Source of the DNA: Magicicada septendecula
Lineage: Eukaryota; Arthropoda; Insecta; Hemiptera; Cicadidae
DNA: 64,000 nucleotides
Reading direction: 5' to 3'
Assembly (NCBI GenBank): GCA_034769895.1
Contig: CM068367.1
Location: forward strand, 711,164,196-711,228,195
The notes beneath the pieces are model-generated. The model searched no databases. It saw only the letters and a program-made list of their open reading frames with translations, and was not told the DNA's origin. Positions within the stretch are counted from its first letter, which is position 1, and each line of letters opens with the position of its first letter. The position numbers were made by a program, and so were the translations under genes. This document shows positions 11,269 through 24,222 of this stretch, in pieces.

Positions 11269-12949
11269 TTATTTACACTGTTTTTCAAAATACTCATAAA
11301 ATGAATGTGTTTGTTCATCATTGGACATTCTTCTCAAGGCTTCATGGAGCATTTTTTTAACTGCATCTTGGTCTAATTCATACAACAGTGTCTGTAACAT
11401 TTTAGAAACCTTGTCTCGTGTTTCCTTTGTTTTGATTTTGTTATTTACATTGGTTCTTCAAGCCTTTAAAACATGCCATGCACAATAAATACGGTTGTCT
11501 GAAGGTCCCATAGCTTTACAGCATGTTGAATAGAACGTCTCTTCCATATCAGACATAAATGTATGAGTTTTAATACATCCGAATGAAGTCTTTATTTTAT
11601 TAAAAAAAATCGTAGAATGGTTTCATCTCCTGTTTGTAAACATGAAAGCAGCAGGAAATCCCCCCCTGGTTTCATCCATAGTTAGAAGTGTGTATAACTG
11701 AAAATTATAATTAATGAGACCATGCGTTCTGTCGATGCATACAACATCATTACCATATTTATACAGAACAGTTCTTTGAGCTTTGGTCATAAATACCAAC
11801 AGAAAATCGTTTTCTTTCAGCTGAGAAAACTCGTAAGTAATTACACCTTGTGGTTTATAAATCACTAATGCAGTGTCCTTTGTTGTTTTAAGATGGTCAA
11901 CCCAAGCCTCGATGCTTACAGGGTCAGATGAATGTTTTGTGGCTTCATCATTTAGATTAAAGCGTTTTTCAATATTTATAATATCTTTTTTGTTCATTAG
12001 GTGAATTCTTTGTAGATCACAATTTGATATAGAACACCTTATGTCTTTTAAAATTTCCTCGTGGCGTATTTTACTTGCTAAGCGAGTTGCAATTTGGTTT
12101 CTCTCTTTCTTCGTCAAGTGAGTATGTTTTAACTCATTTTTATGGCCAACATGTGTAGAAAGATATGACACATGCAAAGTATCATTTTTTAATTTTTTCA
12201 CCTTGATCATTGCTGGATACAAGGCATGTATTTTACATGTGCCCATAATTTTTATGTGACGTTTGTTAACACCTCGTTTCCTGTAAAAACCACTTCTGTG
12301 GCATTGGTAAACAGATACATTTCCATTTGACTTTTGTTTGACAAAAGAAGTAGTTTTTTTCAATTTCTTGTTTTCACGCATTAAATTCATCGACAGAATC
12401 AAAACTGTGATGTTCGAACTTCATAAAAATGCCCTGTACATTTTCAAAATTACTAAATATTCTCTTCATTATGTCACTTTGGTCTCCTTGTTATGAATTT
12501 ACAAATAGGATATTTTGTTTCAACCAGAAGTGAAGGTTTTCCAATATTATGATATTTTCTTTCATGCTTTATGGGGTTGTGTTTATGCTCGTATATTGCA
12601 CTACATAGAGTATACATGAAAGGTCGTGTTAAGGATTTCTTGCCACTTTTATGTATTTTTAAACTTAAATATGTGACGTTTTAAACTACTCTGGTCAATT
12701 GTTGTATAAGTGCACATATCACATTTATAAATTTGTTTTGGCTCAGAAGAATTGGTTGATTTGATGTGTCGCTGCAAATTCTTTTTTTGGGGAATACTGT
12801 TTGTTACACAAAGTGTAAGTAAATTTAGTTGTTTCAATTTGCTCACCTTTGGCATTTCATTTGTGAACAATTCTAATATGGTCTTTACAATAAGAACTCT
12901 TACTGAACTCTTTGCTGCAAAAATCACATTTTACAGCAGTAGTATTCAT
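11269..12949 (-). pseudogene. Array copy 2: MULE pseudogene
   Basis: The transposase frame 11623-12402 is the longest in the array (259 codons), joining the N-terminal DNA-binding part to the CIDRTHG catalytic segment without the core-array frameshift. It breaks near 11635 where two bases are missing relative to the other copies, and the Trp codon of the CAWHVLKAW motif is a TGA stop. The finger region has the same shared lesions as copy 1. Confidence 0.87.
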
Positions 12950-14044
12950 CTGAAAATAAACGTAGCATTGTTTTCATAGAATTTAAATTTAATAAACAAA
13001 TTTCAGATAAAACAGTAACAACTAAACTTTATTTAACAATCACAATTTATATTCCATATAAACTAACATGGCATATACATAGACCTATATGTTATACCGT
13101 ATAAAGGCCTACTGCAAATTCTGATTTGTACTTTTCTTCTGTGCTCATTTTGTTTTCCTATTAATATCTCTAATAGTATTGTAAATGGAGAAAGTTTGTA
13201 AGTTTTCTTAATTTATGAGTTTGTAAGAGGCAAACTCAGAAACTTAGCAACAGATTTTTACTACCTGACTTAGCTTATGTATCCAAACAGTTTTACTGTT
13301 TCTAGATGCCAGGCATTTAATTTACTTTTAAGTGACTAAGGGCTAACTCAAGCTGAATTAATATATCAGTTTGTCTCTGTTGATTTTAATTTAAAACATA
13401 ATTACTCAGAACAGTTTGTCAATTGTTTACTGGTTAATGAGTTATTCACAACTTGGCTGGACATGTGTATCTTTGCTTGAAAGATCTTAGAATAGTGACA
13501 GTGTTTGACAAGAGTAATTGTGAAATGTGTATAATAGGGTACCGGTACAATGCATAAATGATAGTAAATAGTACACTATAATAAGTAGTACTAGGAGCCT
13601 GGCAAAATATTTCTAAAATGCAACTTACACATATCCCGTTTCTTGCTTAAATGTCATGTGGGTGAGCGAGCGCACGCGCATACACACACACACACGGTAC
13701 ACTGTTCTGCCAGTTGTGAACAGCGGCATTTGCACAAATTTCACTTGAAGACACTTAGATAAATAAGATAATTAATTTATTGTTGATGTGAGAGGGTACT
13801 TTTTATACCTGATGTGCTATGCTACATTTATCAAAGACACATGGAAAAAGTAAAATTTACATTTTTACATGTAAAGTACTCAGACAGATTTAAAATTAAT
13901 ACCAGTTGTAATGACAGCTGAGTAAAATAAACAGTGCTTATAAAATTTTATTTACTTAACCTAACTCATTTCATATATTTCATTCGCTATATTTTTTAAC
14001 TAGCTTACTAAAGTACATTTATCAAATTAAATTGTGTACCCCCT

Positions 14045-14086
<42 letters not shown>

Positions 14087-14500
14087 CATGTATATAAACC
14101 TTAACTCTGATCTGACTTAACAAACATTTAAAGTTTTTATGAACAAACTACTGTATTCTAATAACTTTAAATTGTTTTGTCACTTTTAATTGCTTTCATG
14201 TTTTTTATTTTTATATTACATTTAATTTTTAATTCACTATAATGTGAGACATATCAATATAAGCTTCGAGGCGACTGCGGTATTGCCTCGCTCCCTGCCC
14301 TCCCCGCCTTTGCCTACGCATAACCAAGTGTAACGTGCGACAACGCTGGATGGCGAGGGGTGGGGAATAGCTGTTACTATTGCGTAACCTCGAAGCTTAC
14401 AATGCTAAGTCCCGTACTATAATTTTTACTATACTCCTAAGCCACTTACTAAATTACATTTATTATAGTGCACGTGCGCGCGTATAAACTGTATTGTTCA
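12950..14500. repeat. Array spacer 3
   Basis: No gene. (CA)n tract at 14046-14085 (40 bp). Inverted-repeat arms at 14260-14271 and 14388-14399. First spacer with the shortened GCCTCGCTCCCTGCC centre that typifies one of the two spacer subtypes. Confidence 0.88.
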
Positions 14501-16183
14501 TTATTTACACTGTTTTTCAAAATACTCATAAAATGAATGTGTTTATTCATCATTGGACATTCTTCTCAAGGCTTCATGGAGCATTTTTTTAAATGCATCT
14601 TGGTCTAATTCATACAACAGTGTCTGTAACATTTTAGAAACCTTGTCTCGTGTTTCCTTTGTTTTGATTTTGTTATTTACATTGGTTCTCCAAGCCTTTA
14701 AAACATGCCATGCACAAAAATACGGTTGTCTGAAGGTCCCATAGTTTTACACCTTGTTGAATAGAACGTCTCTTCCATATCAGACATAAATGTATGAGTT
14801 TTAATACATCCGAATGAAGTCTTTATTTTATAAAAAAAAATCGTAGAATGGTTTCATCCCCTCTGTTTGTAAACATGAAAGCAGCAGGAAATCCCTCCCT
14901 GGTTTCATCCATAGTTAGAAGTGTGTATAACTGAAAATTATAATTAATGAGACCATGCGTTCTGTCGATGCATACAACATCATTACCATATTTATACAGA
15001 ACAGTTCTTTGAGCTTTGGTCATAAATACCAACAGAAAATCGTTTTCTTTCAGCTGAGAAAACTTGTAAGTAATTACACCTTGTGGTTTATAAATCACTA
15101 ATGCAGTGTCCTTTGATGTTTTAAGATGTTCAACCCAAGCCTCGATGCTTACAGGGTCAGATGGATGTTTTGTGGCTTCATCATTTAGATTAAAGCTTTT
15201 TTCAATATTTATAATATCTTTTTTGTTCATTAGGTGAATTCTTTGTAGATCACAATTTGATATAGAACACCTTATGTCTTTTTAAAATTTCCTCATGGGG
15301 TATTTTACTTGCTAAGTGAGTTGCAATTTGGTTTCTCTCTTTCTTCGTCAAGTGAATATGTTTTAACTCATTTTTATGGCCAACATGTGTAGAAAGATAT
15401 GACACATGCAAAGTATCATTTCTTAATTTTTTCACCTTGATCATTGCTGGATACAAGGCATGTATTTTACATGTGCCCATAATTTTTATGTGACGTTTGT
15501 TAACACCTCGTTTCCTGTAAAAACCACTTCTGTGGCATTGGTAAACAGATACATTTCCATTTGACTTTTGTTTAACAAAAAAGTAGTTTTTTTTCAATTT
15601 CTTGTTTCCACACATTAAATTCATCGACAGAATCAAAACTGTGATGTTCAAACTTCATAAAAATGCCATGTACATTTTCAAAATGACTAAATATTCTCTT
15701 CATTATGTCACTTTGGTCTCCTTGTTATGAATTTACAAATAGGATATTTTCTTTCAACCAGAAGTGAAGGTTTTCCAATGTTATGATATTTTCTTGCATG
15801 CTTTATGAGGTTCTGTTTATGCTCGTATTTTGCACTACATTGAGTACACATGAAAGATCGTGCTAAGGATTTCTTGCCACTTTTATGTATTTTTAAACTT
15901 AAATATGTGACGTTTTAAACTACTCTGGTCAATTGTTGTATAAGTGCACATATCACATTTATAAATTTGTTTTGGCTCAGAAGAATGGGTTGATTTGATG
16001 TGTCGCTGCAAATTCTTTTTTTTGGGAATACTGTTTGTTACACAAAGTGTAAGTAAATTTAGTTGTTTCAATTTGCTCACCTTTGGCATTTCTTTTGTGA
16101 ACAATTCTAATATGGTCTTTACAATAAGAACTCTTACTGAACTCTTTGCTGCAAAAATCACATTTTACAGCAGTAGTATTCAT
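14501..16183 (-). pseudogene. Array copy 3: MULE pseudogene
   Basis: First copy with the core-array lesion: a fifth T at about 15280 shifts the frame in the EEILKDIRCS region, splitting the transposase into frames 14823-15230 and 15250-15651. A one-base deletion near 14715 breaks the segment before CAWHV, and a Gln codon near 14550 is a stop. The CIDRTHG segment is intact within its frame. Confidence 0.87.
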
Positions 16184-17278
16184 CTGAAAATAAACGTAGC
16201 ATTGTTTTCATAGAATTTAAATTTAATAAACAAATTTCAGATAAAACAGTAACAACTAAACTTTATTTAACAATCACAATTTATATTCCATATAAACTAA
16301 CATGGCATATACATAGACCTATATGTTATACCGTATAAAGGCCTACTGCAAATTCTGATTTGTACTTTTCTTCTGTGCTCATTTTGTTTTCCTATTAATA
16401 TCTCTAATAGTATTGTAAATGGAGAAAGTTTGTAAGTTTTCTTACTTTATGAGTTTGTAAGAGGCAAACTCAGAAACTTTGCAACAGATTTTTACTACCT
16501 GACTTAGCTTATGTATCCAAACAGTTTTACTGTTTCTAGATGCCAGGCATTTAATTTACTTTTAAGTGACTAAGGGCTAACTCAAGCTGAATTAATATAT
16601 CAGTTTGTCTCTGTTGATTTTAATTTAAAACATAATTACTCAGAACAGTTTGTCAATTGTTTACTGGTTAATGAGTTATTCACAACTTGGCTGGACATGT
16701 GTATCTTTGCTTGAAAGATCTTAGAATAGTGACAGTGTTTGACAAGAGTAATTGTGAAATGTGTATAATAGGGTACCGGTACAATGCATAAATGATAGTA
16801 AATAGTACACTATAATAAGTAGTACTAGGAGCCTGGCAAAATATTTCTAAAATGCAACTTACACATATCCCGTTTCTTGCTTAAATGTCATGTGGGTGAG
16901 CGAGCGCACGCGCATACACACACACACACGGTACACTGTTCTGCCAGTTGTGAACAGCGGCATTTGCACAAATTTCACTTGAAGACACTTAGATAAATAA
17001 GATAATTAATTTATTGTTGAAGTGAGAGGGTACTTTTTATACCTGATGTGCTATGCTACATTTATCAAAGACACATGGAAAAAGTAAAATTTACATTTTT
17101 ACATGTAAAGTACTCAGACAGATTTAAAATTAATACCAGTTGTAATGACAGCTGAGTAAAATAAACAGTGCTTATAAAATTTTATTTACTTAACCTAACT
17201 CATTTCATATATTTCATTCGCTATATTTTTTAACTAGCTTACTAAAGTACATTTATCAAATTAAATTGTGTACCCCCT

Positions 17279-17348
<70 letters not shown>

Positions 17349-17762
17349 CATGTATATAAACCTTAACTCTGATCTGACTTAACAAACATTTAAAGTTTTT
17401 ATGAACAAACTACTGTATTCTAATAACTTTAAATTGTTTTGTCACTTTTAATTGCTTTCATGTTTTTTATTTTTATATTACATTTAATTTTTAATTCACT
17501 ATAATGTGAGACATATCAATATAAGCTTCGAGGCGACTGCGGTATTGCCTCGCTCCCTGCCCTCCCCGCCTTTGCCTACGCATAACCAAGTGTAACGTGC
17601 GACAACGCTGGATGGCGAGGGGTGGGGAATAGCTGTTACTATTGCGTAACCTCGAAGCTTACAATGCTAAGTCCCGTACTATAATTTTTACTATACTCCT
17701 AAGCCACTTACTAAATTACATTTATTATAGTGCACGTGCGCGCGTATAAACTGTATTGTTCA
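16184..17762. repeat. Array spacer 4
   Basis: No gene. (CA)n tract at 17280-17347 (68 bp). Inverted-repeat arms at 17522-17533 and 17650-17661. Confidence 0.88.
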
Positions 17763-19446
17763 TTATTTACACTGTTTTTCATAATACTCATAAAATGAAT
17801 GTGTTTATTCATCATTGGACATTCTTCTCAAGGCTTCATGGAGCATTTTTTTAAATGCATCTTGGTCTAATTCATACAACAGTGTCTGTAACATTTTAGA
17901 AACCTTGTCTCGTGTTTCCTTTGTTTTGATTTTGTTATTTACATTGGTTCTCCAAGCCTTTAAAACATGCCATGCACAAAAATACGGTTGTCTGAAGGTC
18001 CCATAGTTTTACACCTTGTTGAATAGAACGTCTCTTCCATATCAGACATAAATGTATGAGTTTTAATACATCCGAATGAAGTCTTTATTTTATAAAAAAA
18101 AATCGTAGAATGGTTTCATCCCCTCTGTTTGTAAACACGAAAGCAGCAGGAAATCCCTCCCTGGTTTCATCCATAGTTAGAAGTGTGTATAACTGAAAAT
18201 TATAATTAATGAGACCATGCGTTCTGTCGATGCATACAACATCATTACCATATTTATACAGAACAGTTCTTTGAGCTTTGGTCATAAATACCAACAGAAA
18301 ATCGTTTTCTTTCAGCTGAGAAAACTTGTAAGTAATTACACCTTGTGGTTTATAAATCACTAATGCAGTGTCCTTTGATGTTTTAAGATGTTCAACCCAA
18401 GCCTCGATGCTTACAGGGTCAGATGGATGTTTTGTGGCTTCATCATTTAGATTAAAGCTTTTTTCAATATTTATAATATCTTTTTTGTTCATTAGGTGAA
18501 TTCTTTGTAGATCACAATTTGATATAGAACACCTTATGTCTTTTTAAAATTTCCTCATGGGGTATTTTACTTGCTAAGTGAGTTGCAATTTGGTTTCTCT
18601 CTTTCTTCGTCAAGTGAATATGTTTTAACTCATTTTTATGGCCAACATGTGTAGAAAGATATGACACATGCAAAGTATCATTTTTTAATTTTTTCACCTT
18701 GATCATTGCTGGATACAAGGCATGTATTTTACATGTGCCCATAATTTTTATGTGACGTTTGTTAACACCTCGTTTCCTGTAAAAACCACTTCTGTGGCAT
18801 TGGTAAACAGATACATTTCCATTTGACTTTTGTTTAACAAAAGAAGTAGTTTTTTTCAATTTCTTGTTTCCACACATTAAATTCATCGACAGAATCAAAA
18901 CTGTGATGTTCAAACTTCATAAAAATGCCATGTACATTTTCAAAATGACTAAATATTCTCTTCATTATGTCACTTTGGTCTCCTTGTTATGAATTTACAA
19001 ATAGGATATTTTCTTTCAACCAGAAGTGAAGGTTTTCCAATGTTATGATATTTTCTTGCATGCTTTATGAGGTTCTGTTTATGCTCGTATTTTGCACTAC
19101 ATTGAGTACACATGAAAGATCGTGCTAAGGATTTCTTGCCACTTTTATGTATTTTTAAACTTAAATATGTGACGTTTTAAACTACTCTGGTCAATTGTTG
19201 TATAAGTGCACATATCACATTTATAAATTTGTTTTGGCTCAGAAGAATGGGTTGATTTGATGTGTCGCTGCAAATTCTTTTTTTTTGGGAATACTGTTTG
19301 TTACACAAAGTGTAAGTAAATTTAGTTGTTTCAATTTGCTCACCTTTGGCATTTCTTTTGTGAACAATTCTAATATGGTCTTTACAATAAGAACTCTTAC
19401 TGAACTCTTTGCTGCAAAAATCACATTTTACAGCAGTAGTATTCAT
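17763..19446 (-). pseudogene. Array copy 4: MULE pseudogene
   Basis: Same lesions as copy 3: extra T near 18541, one-base deletion near 17977, and Gln to stop. The CIDRTHG segment (18085-18492) has a private Met to Val change. The finger frame has a longer T run near 19278, as in copy 0, so it shifts by two bases rather than one. Confidence 0.87.
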
Positions 19447-20541
19447 CTGAAAATAAACGTAGCATTGTTTTCATAGAATTTAAATTTAATAAACAAATTT
19501 CAGATAAAACAGTAACAACTAAACTTTATTTAACAATCACAATTTATATTCCATATAAACTAACATGGCATATACATAGACCTATATGTTATACCGTATA
19601 AAGGCCTACTGCAAATTCTGATTTGTACTTTTCTTCTGTGCTCATTTTGTTTTCCTATTAATATCTCTAATAGTATTGTAAATGGAGAAAGTTTGTAAGT
19701 TTTCTTACTTTATGAGTTTGTAAGAGGCAAACTCAGAAACTTTGCAACAGATTTTTACTACCTGACTTAGCTTATGTATCCAAACAGTTTTACTGTTTCT
19801 AGATGCCAGGCATTTAATTTACTTTTAAGTGACTAAGGGCTAACTCAAGCTGAATTAATATATCAGTTTGTCTCTGTTGATTTTAATTTAAAACATAATT
19901 ACTCAGAACAGTTTGTCAATTGTTTACTGGTTAATGAGTTATTCACAACTTGGCTGGACATGTGTATCTTTGCTTGAAAGATCTTAGAATAGTGACAGTG
20001 TTTGACAAGAGTAATTGTGAAATGTGTATAATAGGGTACCGGTACAATGCATAAATGATAGTAAATAGTACACTATAATAAGTAGTACTAGGAGCCTGGC
20101 AAAATATTTCTAAAATGCAACTTACACATATCCCGTTTCTTGCTTAAATGTCATGTGGGTGAGCGAGCGCACGCGCATACACACACACACACGGTACACT
20201 GTTCTGCCAGTTGTGAACAGCGGCATTTGCACAAATTTCACTTGAAGACACTTAGATAAATAAGATAATTAATTTATTGTTGAAGTGAGAGGGTACTTTT
20301 TATACCTGATGTGCTATGCTACATTTATCAAAGACACATGGAAAAAGTAAAATTTACATTTTTACATGTAAAGTACTCAGACAGATTTAAAATTAATACC
20401 AGTTGTAATGACAGCTGAGTAAAATAAACAGTGCTTATAAAATTTTATTTACTTAACCTAACTCATTTCATATATTTCATTCGCTATATTTTTTAACTAG
20501 CTTACTAAAGTACATTTATCAAATTAAATTGTGTACCCCCT

Positions 20542-20581
<40 letters not shown>

Positions 20582-20995
20582 CATGTATATAAACCTTAAC
20601 TCTGATCTGACTTAACAAACATTTAAAGTTTTTATGAACAAACTACTGTATTCTAATAACTTTAAATTGTTTTGTCACTTTTAATTGCTTTCATGTTTTT
20701 TATTTTTATATTACATTTAATTTTTAATTCACTATAATGTGAGACATATCAATATAAGCTTCGAGGCGACTGCGGTATTGCCTCGCTCCCTGCCCTCCCC
20801 GCCTTTGCCTACGCATAACCAAGTGTAACGTGCGACAACGCTGGATGGCGAGGGGTGGGGAATAGCTGTTACTATTGCGTAACCTCGAAGCTTACAATGC
20901 TAAGTCCCGTACTATAATTTTTACTATACTCCTAAGCCACTTACTAAATTACATTTATTATAGTGCACGTGCGCGCGTATAAACTGTATTGTTCA
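19447..20995. repeat. Array spacer 5
   Basis: No gene. (CA)n tract at 20543-20580 (38 bp). Inverted-repeat arms at 20755-20766 and 20883-20894. Confidence 0.88.
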
Positions 20996-22679
20996 TTATT
21001 TACACTGTTTTTCATAATACTCATAAAATGAATGTGTTTATTCATCATTGGACATTCTTCTCAAGGCTTCATGGAGCATTTTTTTAAATGCATCTTGGTC
21101 TAATTCATACAACAGTGTCTGTAACATTTTAGAAACCTTGTCTCGTGTTTCCTTTGTTTTGATTTTGTTATTTACATTGGTTCTCCAAGCCTTTAAAACA
21201 TGCCATGCACAAAAATACGGTTGTCTGAAGGTCCCATAGTTTTACACCTTGTTGAATAGAACGTCTCTTCCATATCAGACATAAATGTATGAGTTTTAAT
21301 ACATCCGAATGAAGTCTTTATTTTATAAAAAAGAATCGTAGAATGGTTTCATCCCCTCTGTTTGTAAACATGAAAGCAGCAGGAAATCCCTCCCTGGTTT
21401 CATCCATAGTTAGAAGTGTGTATAACTGAAAATTATAATTAATGAGACCATGCGTTCTGTCGATGCATACAACATCATTACCATATTTATACAGAACAGT
21501 TCTTTGAGCTTTGGTCATAAATACCAACAGAAAATCGTTTTCTTTCAGCTGAGAAAACTTGTAAGTAATTACACCTTGTGGTTTATAAATCACTAATGCA
21601 GTGTCCTTTGATGTTTTAAGATGTTCAACCCAAGCCTCGATGCTTACAGGGTCAGATGGATGTTTTGTGGCTTCATCATTTAGATTAAAGCTTTTTTCAA
21701 TATTTATAATATCTTTTTTGTTCATTAGGTGAATTCTTTGTAGATCACAATTTGATATAGAACACCTTATGTCTTTTTAAAATTTCCTCATGGGGTATTT
21801 TACTTGCTAAGTGAGTTGCAATTTGGTTTCTCTCTTTCTTCGTCAAGTGAATATGTTTTAACTCATTTTTATGGCCAACATGTGTAGAAAGATATGACAC
21901 ATGCAAAGTATCATTTTTTAATTTTTTCACCTTGATCATTGCTGGATACAAGGCATGTATTTTACATGTGCCCATAATTTTTATGTGACGTTTGTTAACA
22001 CCTCGTTTCCTGTAAAAACCACTTCTGTGGCATTGGTAAACAGATACATTTCCATTTGACTTTTGTTTAACAAAAGAAGTAGTTTTTTTTCAATTTCTTG
22101 TTTCCACACATTAAATTCATCGACAGAATCAAAACTGTGATGTTCAAACTTCATAAAAATGCCATGTACATTTTCAAAATGACTAAATATTCTCTTCATT
22201 ATGTCACTTTGGTCTCCTTGTTATGAATTTACAAATAGGATATTTTCTTTCAACCAGAAGTGAAGGTTTTCCAATGTTATGATATTTTCTTGCATGCTTT
22301 ATGAGGTTCTGTTTATGCTCGTATTTTGCACTACATTGAGTACACATGAAAGATCGTGCTAAGGATTTCTTGCCACTTTTATGTATTTTTAAACTTAAAT
22401 ATGTGACGTTTTAAACTACTCTGGTCAATTGTTGTATAAGTGCACATATCACATTTATAAATTTGTTTTGGCTCAGAAGAATGGGTTGATTTGATGTGTC
22501 GCTGCAAATTCTTTTTTTTGGGAATACTGTTTGTTACACAAAGTGTAAGTAAATTTAGTTGTTTCAATTTGCTCACCTTTGGCATTTCTTTTGTGAACAA
22601 TTCTAATATGGTCTTTACAATAAGAACTCTTACTGAACTCTTTGCTGCAAAAATCACATTTTACAGCAGTAGTATTCAT
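20996..22679 (-). pseudogene. Array copy 5: MULE pseudogene
   Basis: Extra T near 21775 and one-base deletion near 21210, as in copies 3 and 4. A further shift in the T run near 22085 separates frame 21981-22199 from 21745-21975. An AAAAAAGAATCG variant at about 21330 is shared only with copy 7, linking the two by recent duplication. Confidence 0.87.
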
Positions 22680-23774
22680 CTGAAAATAAACGTAGCATTG
22701 TTTTCATAGAATTTAAATTTAATAAACAAATTTCAGATAAAACAGTAACAACTAAACTTTATTTAACAATCACAATTTATATTCCATATAAACTAACATG
22801 GCATATACATAGACCTATATGTTATACCGTATAAAGGCCTACTGCAAATTCTGATTTGTACTTTTCTTCTGTGCTCATTTTGTTTTCCTATTAATATCTC
22901 TAATAGTATTGTAAATGGAGAAAGTTTGTAAGTTTTCTTACTTTATGAGTTTGTAAGAGGCAAACTCAGAAACTTTGCAACAGATTTTTACTACCTGACT
23001 TAGCTTATGTATCCAAACAGTTTTACTGTTTCTAGATGCCAGGCATTTAATTTACTTTTAAGTGACTAAGGGCTAACTCAAGCTGAATTAATATATCAGT
23101 TTGTCTCTGTTGATTTTAATTTAAAACATAATTACTCAGAACAGTTTGTCAATTGTTTACTGGTTAATGAGTTATTCACAACTTGGCTGGACATGTGTAT
23201 CTTTGCTTGAAAGATCTTAGAATAGTGACAGTGTTTGACAAGAGTAATTGTGAAATGTGTATAATAGGGTACCGGTACAATGCATAAATGATAGTAAATA
23301 GTACACTATAATAAGTAGTACTAGGAGCCTGGCAAAATATTTCTAAAATGCAACTTACACATATCCCGTTTCTTGCTTAAATGTCATGTGGGTGAGCGAG
23401 CGCACGCGCATACACACACACACACGGTACACTGTTCTGCCAGTTGTGAACAGCGGCATTTGCACAAATTTCACTTGAAGACACTTAGATAAATAAGATA
23501 ATTAATTTATTGTTGATGTGAGAGGGTACTTTTAATACCTGATGTGCTATGCTACATTTATCAAAGACACATGGAAAAAGTAAAATTTACATTTTTACAT
23601 GTAAAGTACTCAGACAGATTTAAAATTAATACCAGTTGTAATGACAGCTGAGTAAAATAAACAGTGCTTATAAAATTTTATTTACTTAACCTAACTCATT
23701 TCATATATTTCATTCGCTATATTTTTTAACTAGCTTACTAAAGTACATTTATCAAATTAAGTTGTGTACCCCCT

Positions 23775-23808
<34 letters not shown>

Positions 23809-24222
23809 CATGTATATAAACCTTAACTCTGATCTGACTTAACAAACATTTAAAGTTTTTATGAACAAACTACTGTATTCTAATAACTTTAAATTGTTTT
23901 GTTACTTTTAATTGCTTTCATGTTTTTTATTTTTATATTACATTTAATTTTTAATTCACTATAATGTGAGACATATCAATATAAGCTTCGAGGCGACTGC
24001 GGTATTGCCTCGCTCCCTGCCCTCCCCGCCTTTGCCTACGCATAACCAAGTGTAACGTGCGACAACGCTGGATGGTGAGGGGTGGTGAATAGCTGTTACT
24101 ATTGCGTAACCTCGAAGCTTACAATGCTAAGTCCCGTACTATAATTTTTACTATACTCCTAAGCCACTTACTAAATTACATTTATTATAGTGCGCGTGCG
24201 CGCGTATAAACTGTATTGTTCA
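22680..24222. repeat. Array spacer 6
   Basis: No gene. (CA)n tract at 23776-23807 (32 bp). Inverted-repeat arms at 23982-23993 and 24110-24121. Carries the TTTTAATACC variant near 23531 and a GGTGGTGAAT variant in the right arm, shared with spacers 8 and 12. Confidence 0.88.

Noticed and set aside
12752-12979. Plus-strand frames of 60-75 codons opposite the zinc fingers in many units
   Set aside because: They are antisense to the finger region, whose minus-strand translation has clear C2H2 spacing; their conservation simply follows the repeat.
14553-14744. 63-codon plus-strand frame repeated in copies 3, 4, 5 and 7
   Set aside because: It exists only because of a one-base deletion in the antisense MULE segment; the minus strand carries the recognisable CAWHVLKAW motif.
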